From the NCBI RefSeq assembly GCF_030652515.1, contig NZ_JAUSAR010000073.1:62001-126000 (forward strand): 64,000 nucleotides of DNA, read 5' to 3'. Shown piece by piece: positions 35,013-43,242 of this stretch; the first letter of the stretch is position 1; each line of letters begins with the position of its first letter. The DNA comes from Aquabacterium sp. (lineage in GTDB: Bacteria; Pseudomonadota; Gammaproteobacteria; Burkholderiales; Burkholderiaceae_C). The notes beneath the pieces are model-generated. The model was not told the origin of the DNA. It saw nothing but the letters and a program-made list of their open reading frames with translations, and ran no database searches. Made by a program: the position numbers and the translations under genes.

Positions 35013-35393
35013 TCAGGCGCGGTAGGCGTTCACAGCCATCTGGCCGGATTTGGGCGCCAGCGCCGAATAGGTCGCCGAGGCTTCTTGAGGCAAAAGCATG
35101 CTCAAGGTGCGCTCAATGGAATGCGCCGCGCGCCTGACGGTGGATTGCTGCCCCATGACGCGTGCTTGCGCCAGCAGCAGTTGATGACGCAATGTCGGCG
35201 TCAAAGAATCAGGCCCCGCATGGCGAAAAGCCGCCATGGCCTCGGCCAATGAACGGTGCAAGTCCTGGCTGCAGGACTCGATCGCCTGGGCGTCTTGCGA
35301 CACCAATGCTTCGTCCAACACCCCCAATTGCGCCTCGATGGCGGCAATGTGGGGCGTCAGATCCAGCACGGGCGATTGCAAAACAGCGGCCAT
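35013..35393 (-). CDS. flgN: Probable FlgN-type flagellar chaperone
   Basis: The 126-residue all-helical protein is weakly recognisable by sequence. Position is the main evidence: it follows flgM by 17 nt in a flgA-flgM-flgN order typical of flagellar clusters. FlgN binds the hook-filament junction proteins FlgK and FlgL before export, and both are encoded in this block. Heptad-like Leu/Ala patterns support a helical bundle. It should be expressed from the flgM promoter. Confidence 0.55.
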   Translation of the reverse strand: MAAVLQSPVLDLTPHIAAIEAQLGVLDEALVSQDAQAIESCSQDLHRSLAEAMAAFRHAGPDSLTPTLRHQLLLAQARVMGQQSTVRRAAHSIERTLSMLLPQEASATYSALAPKSGQMAVNAYRA

Positions 35394-35410
35394 GATCGAA
35401 CGAGCCTCGA

Positions 35411-35713
35411 TCAGTGCTGACGTTCGAGCAGTTCGCGCGAATTGGCGATCAACTTGTCCGCGATCGCTTCGGGGTCCACTTTGTAGGACCCGTCGTCGAT
35501 CGATTGCTTCACTTGCGAGACTTTGTTGGCATCGAAAGTGGGATCCGCCCCCGATAAGAGGTTGGATGCCGCGTTGGACAGTGTTACCTTGGCGCTTTCA
35601 CTCACGCCGCCATCCAGGCTGGCCGTTTTACCGGTCGTCTTGGTACTGGCGATGGCTTCTGTCTTGGCACTGGTGCCGTTGACAGCTTTGTCTGAAGGGT
35701 TGCCGATTTTCAT
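35411..35713 (-). CDS. flgM: Anti-sigma-28 factor FlgM
   Basis: The 100-residue protein has a disordered Ser/Thr/Lys-rich N-terminal half and a C-terminal helical sigma-binding region (ANKVSQVKQSIDDGSYKVDPEAIADKLIANSREL). It holds the flagellar sigma factor FliA until the hook-basal body is complete and FlgM is exported. ATG 35713 has AAGGAG just upstream. A sigma-28-type promoter lies about 45 nt ahead, giving the usual autoregulatory loop. Confidence 0.92.
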   Translation of the reverse strand: MKIGNPSDKAVNGTSAKTEAIASTKTTGKTASLDGGVSESAKVTLSNAASNLLSGADPTFDANKVSQVKQSIDDGSYKVDPEAIADKLIANSRELLERQH

Positions 35714-35728
35714 GATGTACTCCTTACT

Positions 35729-35744
35729 CTCGGTGTGAACCGAG
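35729..35744 (-). promoter_or_regulatory. Hairpin in the flgM leader
   Basis: On the transcribed strand CTCGGT-TCAC-ACCGAG forms a perfect 6-bp stem with a tetraloop. It ends a few bases before the flgM ribosome-binding site. It could stabilise the 5' end or modulate translation. Confidence 0.4.
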
Positions 35745-35758
35745 TGGTCACATCCGGG

Positions 35759-35785
35759 ATATCGACCCGGCCGCCACCGACTTTA
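35759..35785 (-). promoter_or_regulatory. Sigma-28 (FliA) promoter of flgM
   Basis: Read on the minus strand, TAAAGTCG (35785-35778), an 11-nt spacer and GTCGATAT (35766-35759) match the flagellar sigma-28 consensus TAAAGTTT-N11-GCCGATAA at most key positions with exact spacing. It points at flgM and lies downstream of the flgA terminator. Confidence 0.78.
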
Positions 35786-35797
35786 ACGCCAAAGGCC

Positions 35798-35820
35798 AAA
35801 ACCCCCGCAATCCAGGGGGG
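35798..35820 (-). terminator. Probable intrinsic terminator after flgA
   Basis: On the minus strand a run of six C pairs with five G across a loop of about 8 nt and is followed by TTTT. It lies 24 nt after the flgA stop and just before the flgM promoter. The stem is short, so efficiency may be moderate. Confidence 0.5.
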
Positions 35821-35843
35821 TGAGGCTGCAAATTGCTCGAATT

Positions 35844-36677
35844 TCACAACAAGATCTCCACCTGCCGGGCACCCACGGGCTCCCCGCAGACCACGCGACC
35901 TCCCTCAAGCCGGATCTTGGCGCATTGGCCTTCGTCACCCGCCGTCAGCGCGGTGCCTTCGGATCCGACCGAAAATCCACGGCCCTTGACTGTCAAACGC
36001 ACCGGATCACCGGCGGCAAACCAGCGGCGGACCTTCACATCTTCCTGACGCAGGCTTTGTCCGGCTGACAGCTGGCGCACCACGGTACGGCCCACGACGT
36101 CTTCTACACGCAGCACCGCAGGCGAGGCATGCGAGGCCAGGTCAACTTCCGCCATGCGCAAATCTTCCACCGTCAAAGGCGCGCCTGGGCGCACGGTGCC
36201 CACGGCCACCAATGCTTGGCCCCAGACCTTCACGGACACGGGCCAGTACACATTCCAGCGGACGGCGCCTTGCTCGCAACGCAAGCCCACGCGGGTGTTG
36301 CCCCACAAGCGCATGCCCGCAGGCACATAGGCCTTGACCTTGTCGCAAGGCGCCAGCTTGATGCGCGGATTCAGTTGACCCAGAACGACTTCAACGCGCC
36401 AGGGCGCGCTTTTCTTGGAACTGTCCGCTTGAGGCAAGGCCTGGTCGTGCAACAAGGTTTGCACGTACGCCTGTAGCACACCCGATTCACCCGCCGGTGC
36501 GGTTTGCGCATGGGCCGAGGGCGACAGCAGCACCGCGCCACCACACAACAGCAACCACACCAGGGCGCTCAGCAAGGCAGCCCAAATTTGGAAAGGCTCG
36601 AAACCCAGGTCATGCAGCAAACCCGGCACAGAGGCCGACGGGCTGGTCGATGAGGGGTTTTGGGGCTTCGTGTCCAT
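35844..36677 (-). CDS. flgA: Flagellar P-ring assembly chaperone FlgA
   Basis: The 277-residue periplasmic protein has an N-terminal hydrophobic export signal ending near SAHAQ (about 55-57), unusually preceded by some 30 polar residues. The C-terminal SAF-domain region contains AGQSLRQEDVKVRRWFAAGDPVRL and VKGRGFSVGSEGTAL, typical of FlgA. It assists FlgI polymerisation into the P ring. ATG 36677 is chosen; 33 further open residues upstream run toward the divergent flgB. The flgA-flgB intergenic region is 163 bp. Confidence 0.92.
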   Translation of the reverse strand: MDTKPQNPSSTSPSASVPGLLHDLGFEPFQIWAALLSALVWLLLCGGAVLLSPSAHAQTAPAGESGVLQAYVQTLLHDQALPQADSSKKSAPWRVEVVLGQLNPRIKLAPCDKVKAYVPAGMRLWGNTRVGLRCEQGAVRWNVYWPVSVKVWGQALVAVGTVRPGAPLTVEDLRMAEVDLASHASPAVLRVEDVVGRTVVRQLSAGQSLRQEDVKVRRWFAAGDPVRLTVKGRGFSVGSEGTALTAGDEGQCAKIRLEGGRVVCGEPVGARQVEILL

Positions 36678-36717
36678 GCCTGCCAATGTACGGAGCCCCA
36701 GCGCGCGAGGAAGTCTG

Positions 36718-36753
36718 AAATGAGGCCCGAAAGGCCGCTTATTCCGGCTCATG
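36718..36753. promoter_or_regulatory. Inverted-repeat element in the flgA-flgB intergenic region
   Basis: A 36-nt element begins AAATGAGGCC and ends CTCATG, forming an imperfect inverted repeat. The same first ten and last six bases with the same total length recur immediately before flgI (42079-42114). It could be a shared operator or leader structure of the flagellar genes. Confidence 0.3.
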
Positions 36754-36840
36754 TTTCGGCACCACCAGTTCACCATCCCCTACAAGCTGCGCCAAATCCC
36801 GTTGTTCCTGGCAAAGCGCTCACAGGCCGGAGGGCTTGCC

Positions 36841-37278
36841 ATGCTGAACAGATTGACCGACACCCTTAACTTCCAGGCTGATGCCCTGGCGTTGCGCTCA
36901 GAACGCCAGCGCCTGATCGCCAGCAACATCGCGAATGCCGACACCCCGAACTACCAGGCTCGGGACTTCGACTTCGCCAGTGCGCTGCGCAATGCCACCG
37001 GGCAGGCCTCGCAGGGCCAGTCGTCACTGGCCCCGGGCAAGCTTCAACTGGCCACCGCCAGCGCAGGGCACCTGGGCCGCGGCGGTGTGCCCGCTGGCAG
37101 CAAACAGCAGGCCGACATGAACTACGCCACGCCCGCGCAAACCAACCTGGACAGCAACACCGTCGACATGGACCGCGAGCGCGCCAGCTTTGCCGACAAC
37201 ACGGTGCGCTATGAAGCCACCCTGCGCTTCATCAACGGCCAGGTCAAGACGCTCAACACGGCCATCACTGGCCAGTGA
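36841..37278 (+). CDS. flgB: Flagellar proximal rod protein FlgB
   Basis: The 145-residue rod protein carries the N-terminal flagellar motif LIASNIANADTPNYQARDFDF and a C-terminal helix for coiled-coil packing. It forms the proximal rod with FlgC and FlgF. ATG 36841 has CGGAGGG upstream, so the longer open frame from 36751 is not needed. It opens the rightward flgBCDEFGHIJKL operon. Confidence 0.95.
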   Translation: MLNRLTDTLNFQADALALRSERQRLIASNIANADTPNYQARDFDFASALRNATGQASQGQSSLAPGKLQLATASAGHLGRGGVPAGSKQQADMNYATPAQTNLDSNTVDMDRERASFADNTVRYEATLRFINGQVKTLNTAITGQ

Positions 37279-37293
37279 CCGGAGTAAACCACC

Positions 37294-37704
37294 ATGTCCA
37301 TGTTCAGCATCTTCAACGTCTCGGGCAGCGCGGTCAGCGCGCAGTCCCAGCGCCTCAACGTCGTGGCCTCGAATCTGGCCAACGCCGACACGGTGGCCGG
37401 CCCCGACCGCGCGCCCTACAAGGCCCGCCAGGTCGTGTTCACCACCACGCCCATGGGCGAGGTGGGCACCGCTGGCGTCACGGTGAGCAACATCACCGAA
37501 GACAACACCCCCGGCCGCAAGGTGCTCGACCCCAAACACCCGCAGGCCGATGCCGAGGGTTACGTGACCTACAGCAACGTGAACGCGGTGGAAGAGATGG
37601 TCAACATGATCTCCGCTTCGCGCTCGTACCAGAACAACATCGAAGTGATGAACACCGCCAAGAGCCTGCTGCTGAAAACGCTGCAACTCGGTCAAGGCAC
37701 CTGA
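37294..37704 (+). CDS. flgC: Flagellar proximal rod protein FlgC
   Basis: The 136-residue rod subunit has LNVVASNLANADTVAGPDRAPYKAR near the N-terminus and VNAVEEMVNMISASRSYQNNIEV at the C-terminus, both diagnostic of FlgC. It is 15 nt after flgB with GGAG upstream. Length is normal. Confidence 0.96.
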   Translation: MSMFSIFNVSGSAVSAQSQRLNVVASNLANADTVAGPDRAPYKARQVVFTTTPMGEVGTAGVTVSNITEDNTPGRKVLDPKHPQADAEGYVTYSNVNAVEEMVNMISASRSYQNNIEVMNTAKSLLLKTLQLGQGT

Positions 37705-37722
37705 TTTACCTGAGGACATGAC

Positions 37723-38403
37723 ATGAGCACAGTATCGTCAACCGGCAACTCCGTTCTCGACAAGATCAACGGCGCCAAGGCCGCCACCAGCGACAAGACG
37801 ACGGAGGCCTCGGACCGCTTCCTGAAGCTGCTGGTCACGCAGATGCAGAACCAGGATCCGCTCAACCCGATGGACAACGCGCAGGTCACCAGCCAGATGG
37901 CCCAGATCAGCACGGTGACCGGCATTGAAAAGCTCAACACCACCATGGGTGGCGTGACCGATGGCTTCAGCCAGATGCAATTGCTGCAAGGCGCCAGCCT
38001 GGTGGGCCACCAGGTGCTGGTCGAAGGCAATCAACTGGTCGCAGGCACGGTCAAGGCCGAAGATGGCACCAGCAGCACGATCGCAGCGGGCGCTTTCGAC
38101 TTGAGTGGCAGCGCGGCCACCGTCAACATCGATGTGATCAACGCCGCGGGCAAGGTGGTCGACACCATCAGCCAAGGCTCACAGACCGCAGGCCTGCACA
38201 GCTTCCAGTGGACGGTGCCCAGCACCATGTCCAGTGAAGGTCTGACCTTCAAGGTGTCCGCCAAAAATGGCAGCACCGACGTCAGCCACACCAGCCTCAT
38301 GAACGATCAGGTCGATGCCATCAGCAACAGCAACGGCACTTTGAACCTGGAGCTGCGCAACAGCGGCAGCACGGCCTACAGCAAGATCAAAGTCGTCGTT
38401 TAA
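37723..38403 (+). CDS. flgD: Flagellar hook assembly (capping) protein FlgD
   Basis: The 226-residue hook cap has the conserved N-terminal segment FLKLLVTQMQNQDPLNPMDN and a C-terminal Ig/tudor-like beta region (LSGSAATVNIDVINAAGKVV). It caps the growing hook so FlgE can polymerise and is then lost. It follows flgC by 18 nt. Confidence 0.95.
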   Translation: MSTVSSTGNSVLDKINGAKAATSDKTTEASDRFLKLLVTQMQNQDPLNPMDNAQVTSQMAQISTVTGIEKLNTTMGGVTDGFSQMQLLQGASLVGHQVLVEGNQLVAGTVKAEDGTSSTIAAGAFDLSGSAATVNIDVINAAGKVVDTISQGSQTAGLHSFQWTVPSTMSSEGLTFKVSAKNGSTDVSHTSLMNDQVDAISNSNGTLNLELRNSGSTAYSKIKVVV

Positions 38404-38435
38404 TTTTTCAAGCAGTACCCTGAAAGGACAACACC

Positions 38436-39794
38436 ATGGGCTTCCAACAAGGTCTCTCCGGTCTGAATGTATCGGCTCGCAATCTGGAGGTGATTGGCAA
38501 CAACGTGGCCAACACCAGCACCTATGGTGCCAAGGCTTCGCGGGCCGAGTTCTCGGACATGTACGCTGCCGCCTTGAACGGCTCCGGCACCAGCACGGTC
38601 GGCATTGGCGCCACCGTGGCGGCCGTGGCCCAGCAGTTCACGCAGGGCAACATCAGCACCACCGACAACCCCATGGACCTGGCCATCAACGGCAATGGCT
38701 TCTTCCAGGTTCAGGATGGTCGAAACCAGACCTTCTTCACCCGCAACGGGCAGTTCAAGATCGACCGCGATGGCTTCATCGTCAACAACGCACAGCACAA
38801 GCTGCTGGGCTACCAGGCCGACCTGACGGGCAACATCACCAACACCAGTGACCTGGTGCCCATCCAGTTGACCACCGGTGGCATCGCCCCCAAGCAGACC
38901 GACAAAACCAACATCGAGATGAACTTCAAGTCGACCGACTCGATCAAGAGCGTGCCGATCGATTTCACCGACAACACCACCTACAACTTCACCACGTCGC
39001 AGACCATGTACGACGTGAAGGGCCAGTCGGTGGGCATGGCTTATTACTTTCAGAAGACAGGCGACAACTCCTGGGACATGTATGTGACGGCCAACGGCAC
39101 CTCCATCCAGACCGATGGTTCGGGCGCACCCGCCAAGGCTGCCACGCTGACCTTCCCGACCTCGGGCGGCACGCCAACCGACCTGGCCAATGGCAACCCG
39201 GTTGCAGGCGACCCCGGCACGATCACCACTTACGATGCCAGCGGCAACCCGGTGGCCACCTCGTCCACCGGCAGCTTCACGCTGCCCGACATCCCCAAGG
39301 TCAACGTCACCAATGCCAGCGCCGTGCCGCCCATCGCGCAGACGGAAGTCATCAGTGGCGTGACGATGGACCTGTCCAAGGCCACGGAGTACGGCGGCAA
39401 CTTCGCCGTGACCAACCTGTCGCAAACCGGCTATGCGCCAGGCGACCTGTCCAGCATCACCGTGGACAGCACCGGTGTGATCCTGGCGCGCTACTCCAAT
39501 GGCCAATCCAAACCGGCTGGCCAGCTGGTGACGGCCAGCTTCCGCAATCCGCAAGGCCTGCAACCGCAGGGCAACAACGAATGGTCGGCCACTTACGCGT
39601 CCAACGCCCCGGTCACGGGCGCCCCGGGCACGGGCAACCTGGGCTTGCTGCAATCGGGCGCGCTGGAAGAGTCCAACGTGGACCTGACCGGCGAGCTGGT
39701 CAACATGATGGTGGCGCAGCGCATGTACCAGGCCAACGCGCAGACCATCAAGACCGAAGACCAGGTCTTGCAGACGCTGGTGAACCTGCGTTGA
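38436..39794 (+). CDS. flgE: Flagellar hook protein FlgE
   Basis: The 452-residue hook subunit has the D0/D1 N-terminal helix with NLEVIGNNVANTSTYGAKASR, the FlgE/F/G core (AINGNGFFQVQDG), a variable beta-rich middle and the C-terminal LVNMMVAQRMYQANAQTIKTEDQVLQTL. It builds the flexible hook. AAAGGA precedes the ATG at 38436. Confidence 0.96.
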   Translation: MGFQQGLSGLNVSARNLEVIGNNVANTSTYGAKASRAEFSDMYAAALNGSGTSTVGIGATVAAVAQQFTQGNISTTDNPMDLAINGNGFFQVQDGRNQTFFTRNGQFKIDRDGFIVNNAQHKLLGYQADLTGNITNTSDLVPIQLTTGGIAPKQTDKTNIEMNFKSTDSIKSVPIDFTDNTTYNFTTSQTMYDVKGQSVGMAYYFQKTGDNSWDMYVTANGTSIQTDGSGAPAKAATLTFPTSGGTPTDLANGNPVAGDPGTITTYDASGNPVATSSTGSFTLPDIPKVNVTNASAVPPIAQTEVISGVTMDLSKATEYGGNFAVTNLSQTGYAPGDLSSITVDSTGVILARYSNGQSKPAGQLVTASFRNPQGLQPQGNNEWSATYASNAPVTGAPGTGNLGLLQSGALEESNVDLTGELVNMMVAQRMYQANAQTIKTEDQVLQTLVNLR

Positions 39795-39828
39795 TGCACC
39801 GCCCCGCCAGCAGTAACCGGAGCACACC

Positions 39829-40557
39829 ATGGATCGGATGATTTACGTCGGCATGGCCGGCGCCAAGATGGACATGCAGCGCCAGGAGGTGTTGGCCAAC
39901 AACCTGGCCAACGCCAGCACCACCGGCTTTCGCGCCGAGCTGCAGGCCATCCGCGCCGTGCCGGTGCGCGGCGATGGCGCCACCACGCGTGTGTACTCGC
40001 TGGAAACCACGGTGGGCTACGACGACTCGCAAGGCCCCATCACCTCGACGGGTCGGCCCCTGGACGTGGCCTTGCAAGGCAAGTCCATGCTGGCCGTGAG
40101 CGCCCTGGACGGCACCGAAGGCTACACGCGCTTTGGCTCGCTGACGGTGAACAACGAAGGCGTGCTGATGACCCAGGGCGGCCTGGCCGTGCTGGGCGAC
40201 GGCGGCCCGATCACCATCCCGCAGAACGCCCAGGCCAGCATCGCGCCCGACGGCACGGTCAGCGCCAAGGAAGCCAGCGGCAAGATCACCGCGATCGGCA
40301 AGCTCAAGCTGGTCACCCCGGAAACCAAGCTGACGCGGGGCGAGGATGGCCTGTTCCGCAACGTGGATGGCGAACTGCCCGCCGATGCCAACGCCCGAGT
40401 GCAAGACGGGGCCCTGGAGGGCTCGAACGTCAATCCCATCGAGACCATGATCCACATGATCGCGGCCGCCCGCCAGTTCGAAACTCAGATGAAGTTGATC
40501 CAGACTTCCGAGAGCAACGAGAAGTCGGCATCCCAATTGTTGTCGGGCAATGCCTGA
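39829..40557 (+). CDS. flgF: Flagellar rod protein FlgF
   Basis: The 242-residue proximal rod protein starts MDRMIYVGMAGAKMDMQRQE and has VLANNLANASTTGFRAEL; the C-terminus has VNPIETMIHMIAAARQFETQMK. The start with Tyr-Val-Gly-Met-Ala and the sequence position between flgE and flgG distinguish it from FlgG. Confidence 0.95.
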   Translation: MDRMIYVGMAGAKMDMQRQEVLANNLANASTTGFRAELQAIRAVPVRGDGATTRVYSLETTVGYDDSQGPITSTGRPLDVALQGKSMLAVSALDGTEGYTRFGSLTVNNEGVLMTQGGLAVLGDGGPITIPQNAQASIAPDGTVSAKEASGKITAIGKLKLVTPETKLTRGEDGLFRNVDGELPADANARVQDGALEGSNVNPIETMIHMIAAARQFETQMKLIQTSESNEKSASQLLSGNA

Positions 40558-40594
40558 TCTGTTTTACCTGGCTTGAGGCCTGAGGAGTAGCACC

Positions 40595-41377
40595 ATGATG
40601 CGATCACTGTGGATTTCGAAATCGGGGATGGAAGCTCAGCAAACCCAGCTGGACCACATCTCTCACAACCTGGCCAACAGCGGCACTAATGGCTACAAGC
40701 GCTCGCACGCGGTGTTCGAGGACCTGATGTACCAGAACCTGCGCCAAAGCGGGGCCAACAGCTCGGAGCAGACGCAACTGCCCACGGGCCTGCAAGTCGG
40801 CCTGGGCGTGCGCCCGGTGGCCACCTCGCGCCAGTTCTCGCAAGGCAGCCTGCAGCAGACCACCAACTACCTGGACGTGGCCATCAAGGGCAACGGCTTC
40901 TTCCCCGTCACCATGCCGGACGGCACCACGGGCTACACCCGCGATGGCTCCTTCCAGCTTGACAATCAGGGCCAACTGGTGACCAACAACGGCTACCAGA
41001 TCCAGCCGGGCATCACGGTGCCCGCCAACGCCACCTCGGTGACCATCGCCCCCGATGGCACGGTCAGTGCCGCCATCTCCGGGCAGAACACCGCGCAAAC
41101 GCTGGGCCAGATCCAGCTGACCAACTTCATCAACCCGGCCGGGCTGGAACCACGCGGTGAGAACCTTTACGCTGAGACGCCCGCCTCCGGCACGCCGCAG
41201 ACCGCCAACCCCGGCACCGACAGCACCGGCACGCTGGCCCAGGGTTTCGTGGAAACCTCCAACGTCAACGTGGTCGAAGAACTCGTCACGATGATCCAGA
41301 CCCAACGCGCCTACGAACTCAACTCCAAGGCCATTCAGACTTCGGACCAGATGCTGCAACGTCTGGCGCAACTGTGA
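40595..41377 (+). CDS. flgG: Flagellar distal rod protein FlgG
   Basis: The 260-residue distal rod subunit has [33 protein letters not shown] at the start and [37 protein letters not shown] at the end; both are hallmark regions. GAGGAG precedes the first of two tandem ATG codons, and the family alignment fits ATG 40595. Its stop overlaps the flgH start. Confidence 0.96.
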   Translation: MMRSLWISKSGMEAQQTQLDHISHNLANSGTNGYKRSHAVFEDLMYQNLRQSGANSSEQTQLPTGLQVGLGVRPVATSRQFSQGSLQQTTNYLDVAIKGNGFFPVTMPDGTTGYTRDGSFQLDNQGQLVTNNGYQIQPGITVPANATSVTIAPDGTVSAAISGQNTAQTLGQIQLTNFINPAGLEPRGENLYAETPASGTPQTANPGTDSTGTLAQGFVETSNVNVVEELVTMIQTQRAYELNSKAIQTSDQMLQRLAQL

Positions 41378-42069
41378 TGAACGCCCTCCGCCGCCGCGCC
41401 CACCTGGCGCTCATCGCCGCCTGCAGCTTGCTGGGCGCTTGCTCGGTCCTGCCCACCACGGCCAAGGTCGACGTGCTGGAGCCCACCCAGGCGCGCCCGG
41501 CCGTCCCGGTGGTGCCGGTGATTGCCAACGGATCGCTGTTCCAGAGCGCGGGCTACCGGCCCTTGTTCGAAACCCACCGCGCCCGCATGATTGGCGACAT
41601 CGTGAACGTCACCATCGTCGAGAAGATCGCTGCCAAGCAGGAATCGACCAGCAGCATCGAGAAGACGGGCGACGCTTCGACGTCAGTGTCGGCCGTGCCC
41701 CTCCTCAGGGCCGAGCAGCTGGCCAAGTTGCGCCTGAGCGCGAGCGGCACCTCGTCCAACACCTTTGACGGCAAGGGCACGACCGAGAGCTCTCACAACT
41801 TCGTGGGCACCATCACGGCCACCGTGGTCGAGGTTCTGCCCAATGGCCACCTGATCATCTCGGGCGAGAAGCAGATCGGCGTGAACAAAAACGTGGAATT
41901 GTTGCGTTTTTCAGGCCAGGTTGACCCCACGACCATCCAGCCGGGCAACACCGTGGCCTCCACCCAGATGGCCAATGTTCGCATCGAGCAACGAGGCCGC
42001 GGCGCCCAGGCCGACGCGCAGGGAATAGGCTGGCTTGCACACTTCTTTTTGAGCATTCTGCCGATCTAA
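41377..42069 (+). CDS. flgH: Flagellar L-ring lipoprotein FlgH
   Basis: The 230-residue outer-membrane lipoprotein has a lipobox LLGAC (Cys22) and the FlgH core SLFQSAGYRPLFETHRARMIGDIVNVTIVEK, ending VRIEQRGRGAQADAQGIGWLAHFFLSILPI. It forms the L ring. ATG 41377 overlaps the flgG stop as TGATG; a GTG at 41374 adds one residue. Its transfer to the outer membrane would need the LolCD system encoded at 31 kb. Confidence 0.95.
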   Translation: MNALRRRAHLALIAACSLLGACSVLPTTAKVDVLEPTQARPAVPVVPVIANGSLFQSAGYRPLFETHRARMIGDIVNVTIVEKIAAKQESTSSIEKTGDASTSVSAVPLLRAEQLAKLRLSASGTSSNTFDGKGTTESSHNFVGTITATVVEVLPNGHLIISGEKQIGVNKNVELLRFSGQVDPTTIQPGNTVASTQMANVRIEQRGRGAQADAQGIGWLAHFFLSILPI

Positions 42070-42078
42070 AGAACTCCA

Positions 42079-42114
42079 AAATGAGGCCGAACCTTCCCGG
42101 AATCTGGCCTCATG
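42079..42114 (+). promoter_or_regulatory. Inverted repeat covering the flgI start codon
   Basis: ATGAGGCC (42081-42088) is perfectly complementary to GGCCTCAT (42106-42113); the last two bases belong to the flgI ATG at 42112-42114. No Shine-Dalgarno sequence is evident, so an 8-bp stem would hide the start. Outer bases and length match the element at 36718-36753. Confidence 0.4.
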
Positions 42115-43242
42115 AATACTTCAGAACGACTCCTCAAACTGCTGATCAGCCTGGCCTTCGTGGCCGCCTCGGCAGCCGTGTGGTGGCCCGTTGAGGCCAA
42201 GGCAGCCCGGCTGAAGGAAATCGCCAGCATCCAGGGCGTGCGCACCAACCAGTTGATGGGCTACGGCCTGGTCGTGGGCCTGGACGGCACCGGCGACCAG
42301 ACCACCCAAACCCCCTTCACGGCCCAAAGCCTGAACTCCATGCTGCAGCAGATGGGCATCACCGTGCCCGCTGGCGTGGCCATGCAGGTCAAGAACGTGG
42401 CTGCCGTGCTGGTCACCGCCACCCTGCCCCCCTTTGCCCAACCCGGCCAGGCCATTGACGTCAATGTGTCTTCGCTGGGCAATGCCAAATCGCTGCGCGG
42501 CGGCACCCTGGTCACCACGCCCTTGAAGGGGGCCGACGGTCAGATCTACGGCCTGGCCCAGGGCAACCTGATCATCGCCGGGGCCGGCGCTTCGCAAGGC
42601 GGGGCCAAGGTCCAGGTCAACCACCTGAGCGCTGGCCGCATCCCCAACGGTGCCACGGTGGAGCGCAGTGTGCCCACCCCCTGGTTGCAAGGCAGCGTGG
42701 TCCAGCTGGACGTGCAAGCCGACGACTTCAACACCGCCCGCGACATCGCAGACACCATCAACAAGGCCAAAGGGGCTGGCACCGCCGAGGCCATCAACGG
42801 CCGCACCGTCAGCGTGAAGCTGCCCGCCCAGTCCGGCGAGCGCGTGGCCTTCATGGCCGACATCGAGAACCTGTCCATCGACCGCGCCACACCCTCTGCC
42901 CGCATCGTCATCAATGCCCGCACCGGTTCGGTGGTCGTGAACCAGGCCGTGACCATCGGCCCTTGCGCCATTGCCCACGGCAACCTGTCGGTCACCATCA
43001 GCTCCACCCCGGTCATCAGCCAGCCCAACGCCCTGTCGCAGGGCCAGACGGTCGTCACCGAGAAGGCAGACATCAAGATCAACCAGGAACCCGGCGCGCT
43101 GATCCAGCTGCCGGCTGGAACCAAATTGACCGACGTGGTCAAGGCGCTCAACACCCTGGGCGCCAACCCGCAGGACCTGCTGGCCATCCTGCAAGCCATG
43201 AAGGCGGCCGGCGCGCTCCAAGCCGAGCTGGAGGTCATCTGA
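42112..43242 (+). CDS. flgI: Flagellar P-ring protein FlgI
   Basis: The 376-residue periplasmic protein has a signal peptide ending near VEAKA (about 31) and the FlgI core RLKEIASIQGVRTNQLMGYGLVVGLDGTGDQ. Further markers are TPFTAQSLNSMLQQMG and VSVKLPAQSG-type segments. It polymerises into the P ring around the rod with help from FlgA. The start codon lies inside an 8-bp inverted repeat. Its stop overlaps the flgJ start as TGATG. Confidence 0.96.
   Translation: MNTSERLLKLLISLAFVAASAAVWWPVEAKAARLKEIASIQGVRTNQLMGYGLVVGLDGTGDQTTQTPFTAQSLNSMLQQMGITVPAGVAMQVKNVAAVLVTATLPPFAQPGQAIDVNVSSLGNAKSLRGGTLVTTPLKGADGQIYGLAQGNLIIAGAGASQGGAKVQVNHLSAGRIPNGATVERSVPTPWLQGSVVQLDVQADDFNTARDIADTINKAKGAGTAEAINGRTVSVKLPAQSGERVAFMADIENLSIDRATPSARIVINARTGSVVVNQAVTIGPCAIAHGNLSVTISSTPVISQPNALSQGQTVVTEKADIKINQEPGALIQLPAGTKLTDVVKALNTLGANPQDLLAILQAMKAAGALQAELEVI

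Noticed and set aside
42963..43241. N-terminal extension of flgJ into flgI
   Set aside because: The TGATG overlap at 43240-43244 and the FlgJ alignment put the start at 43242; the extension is read in the wrong frame of flgI.
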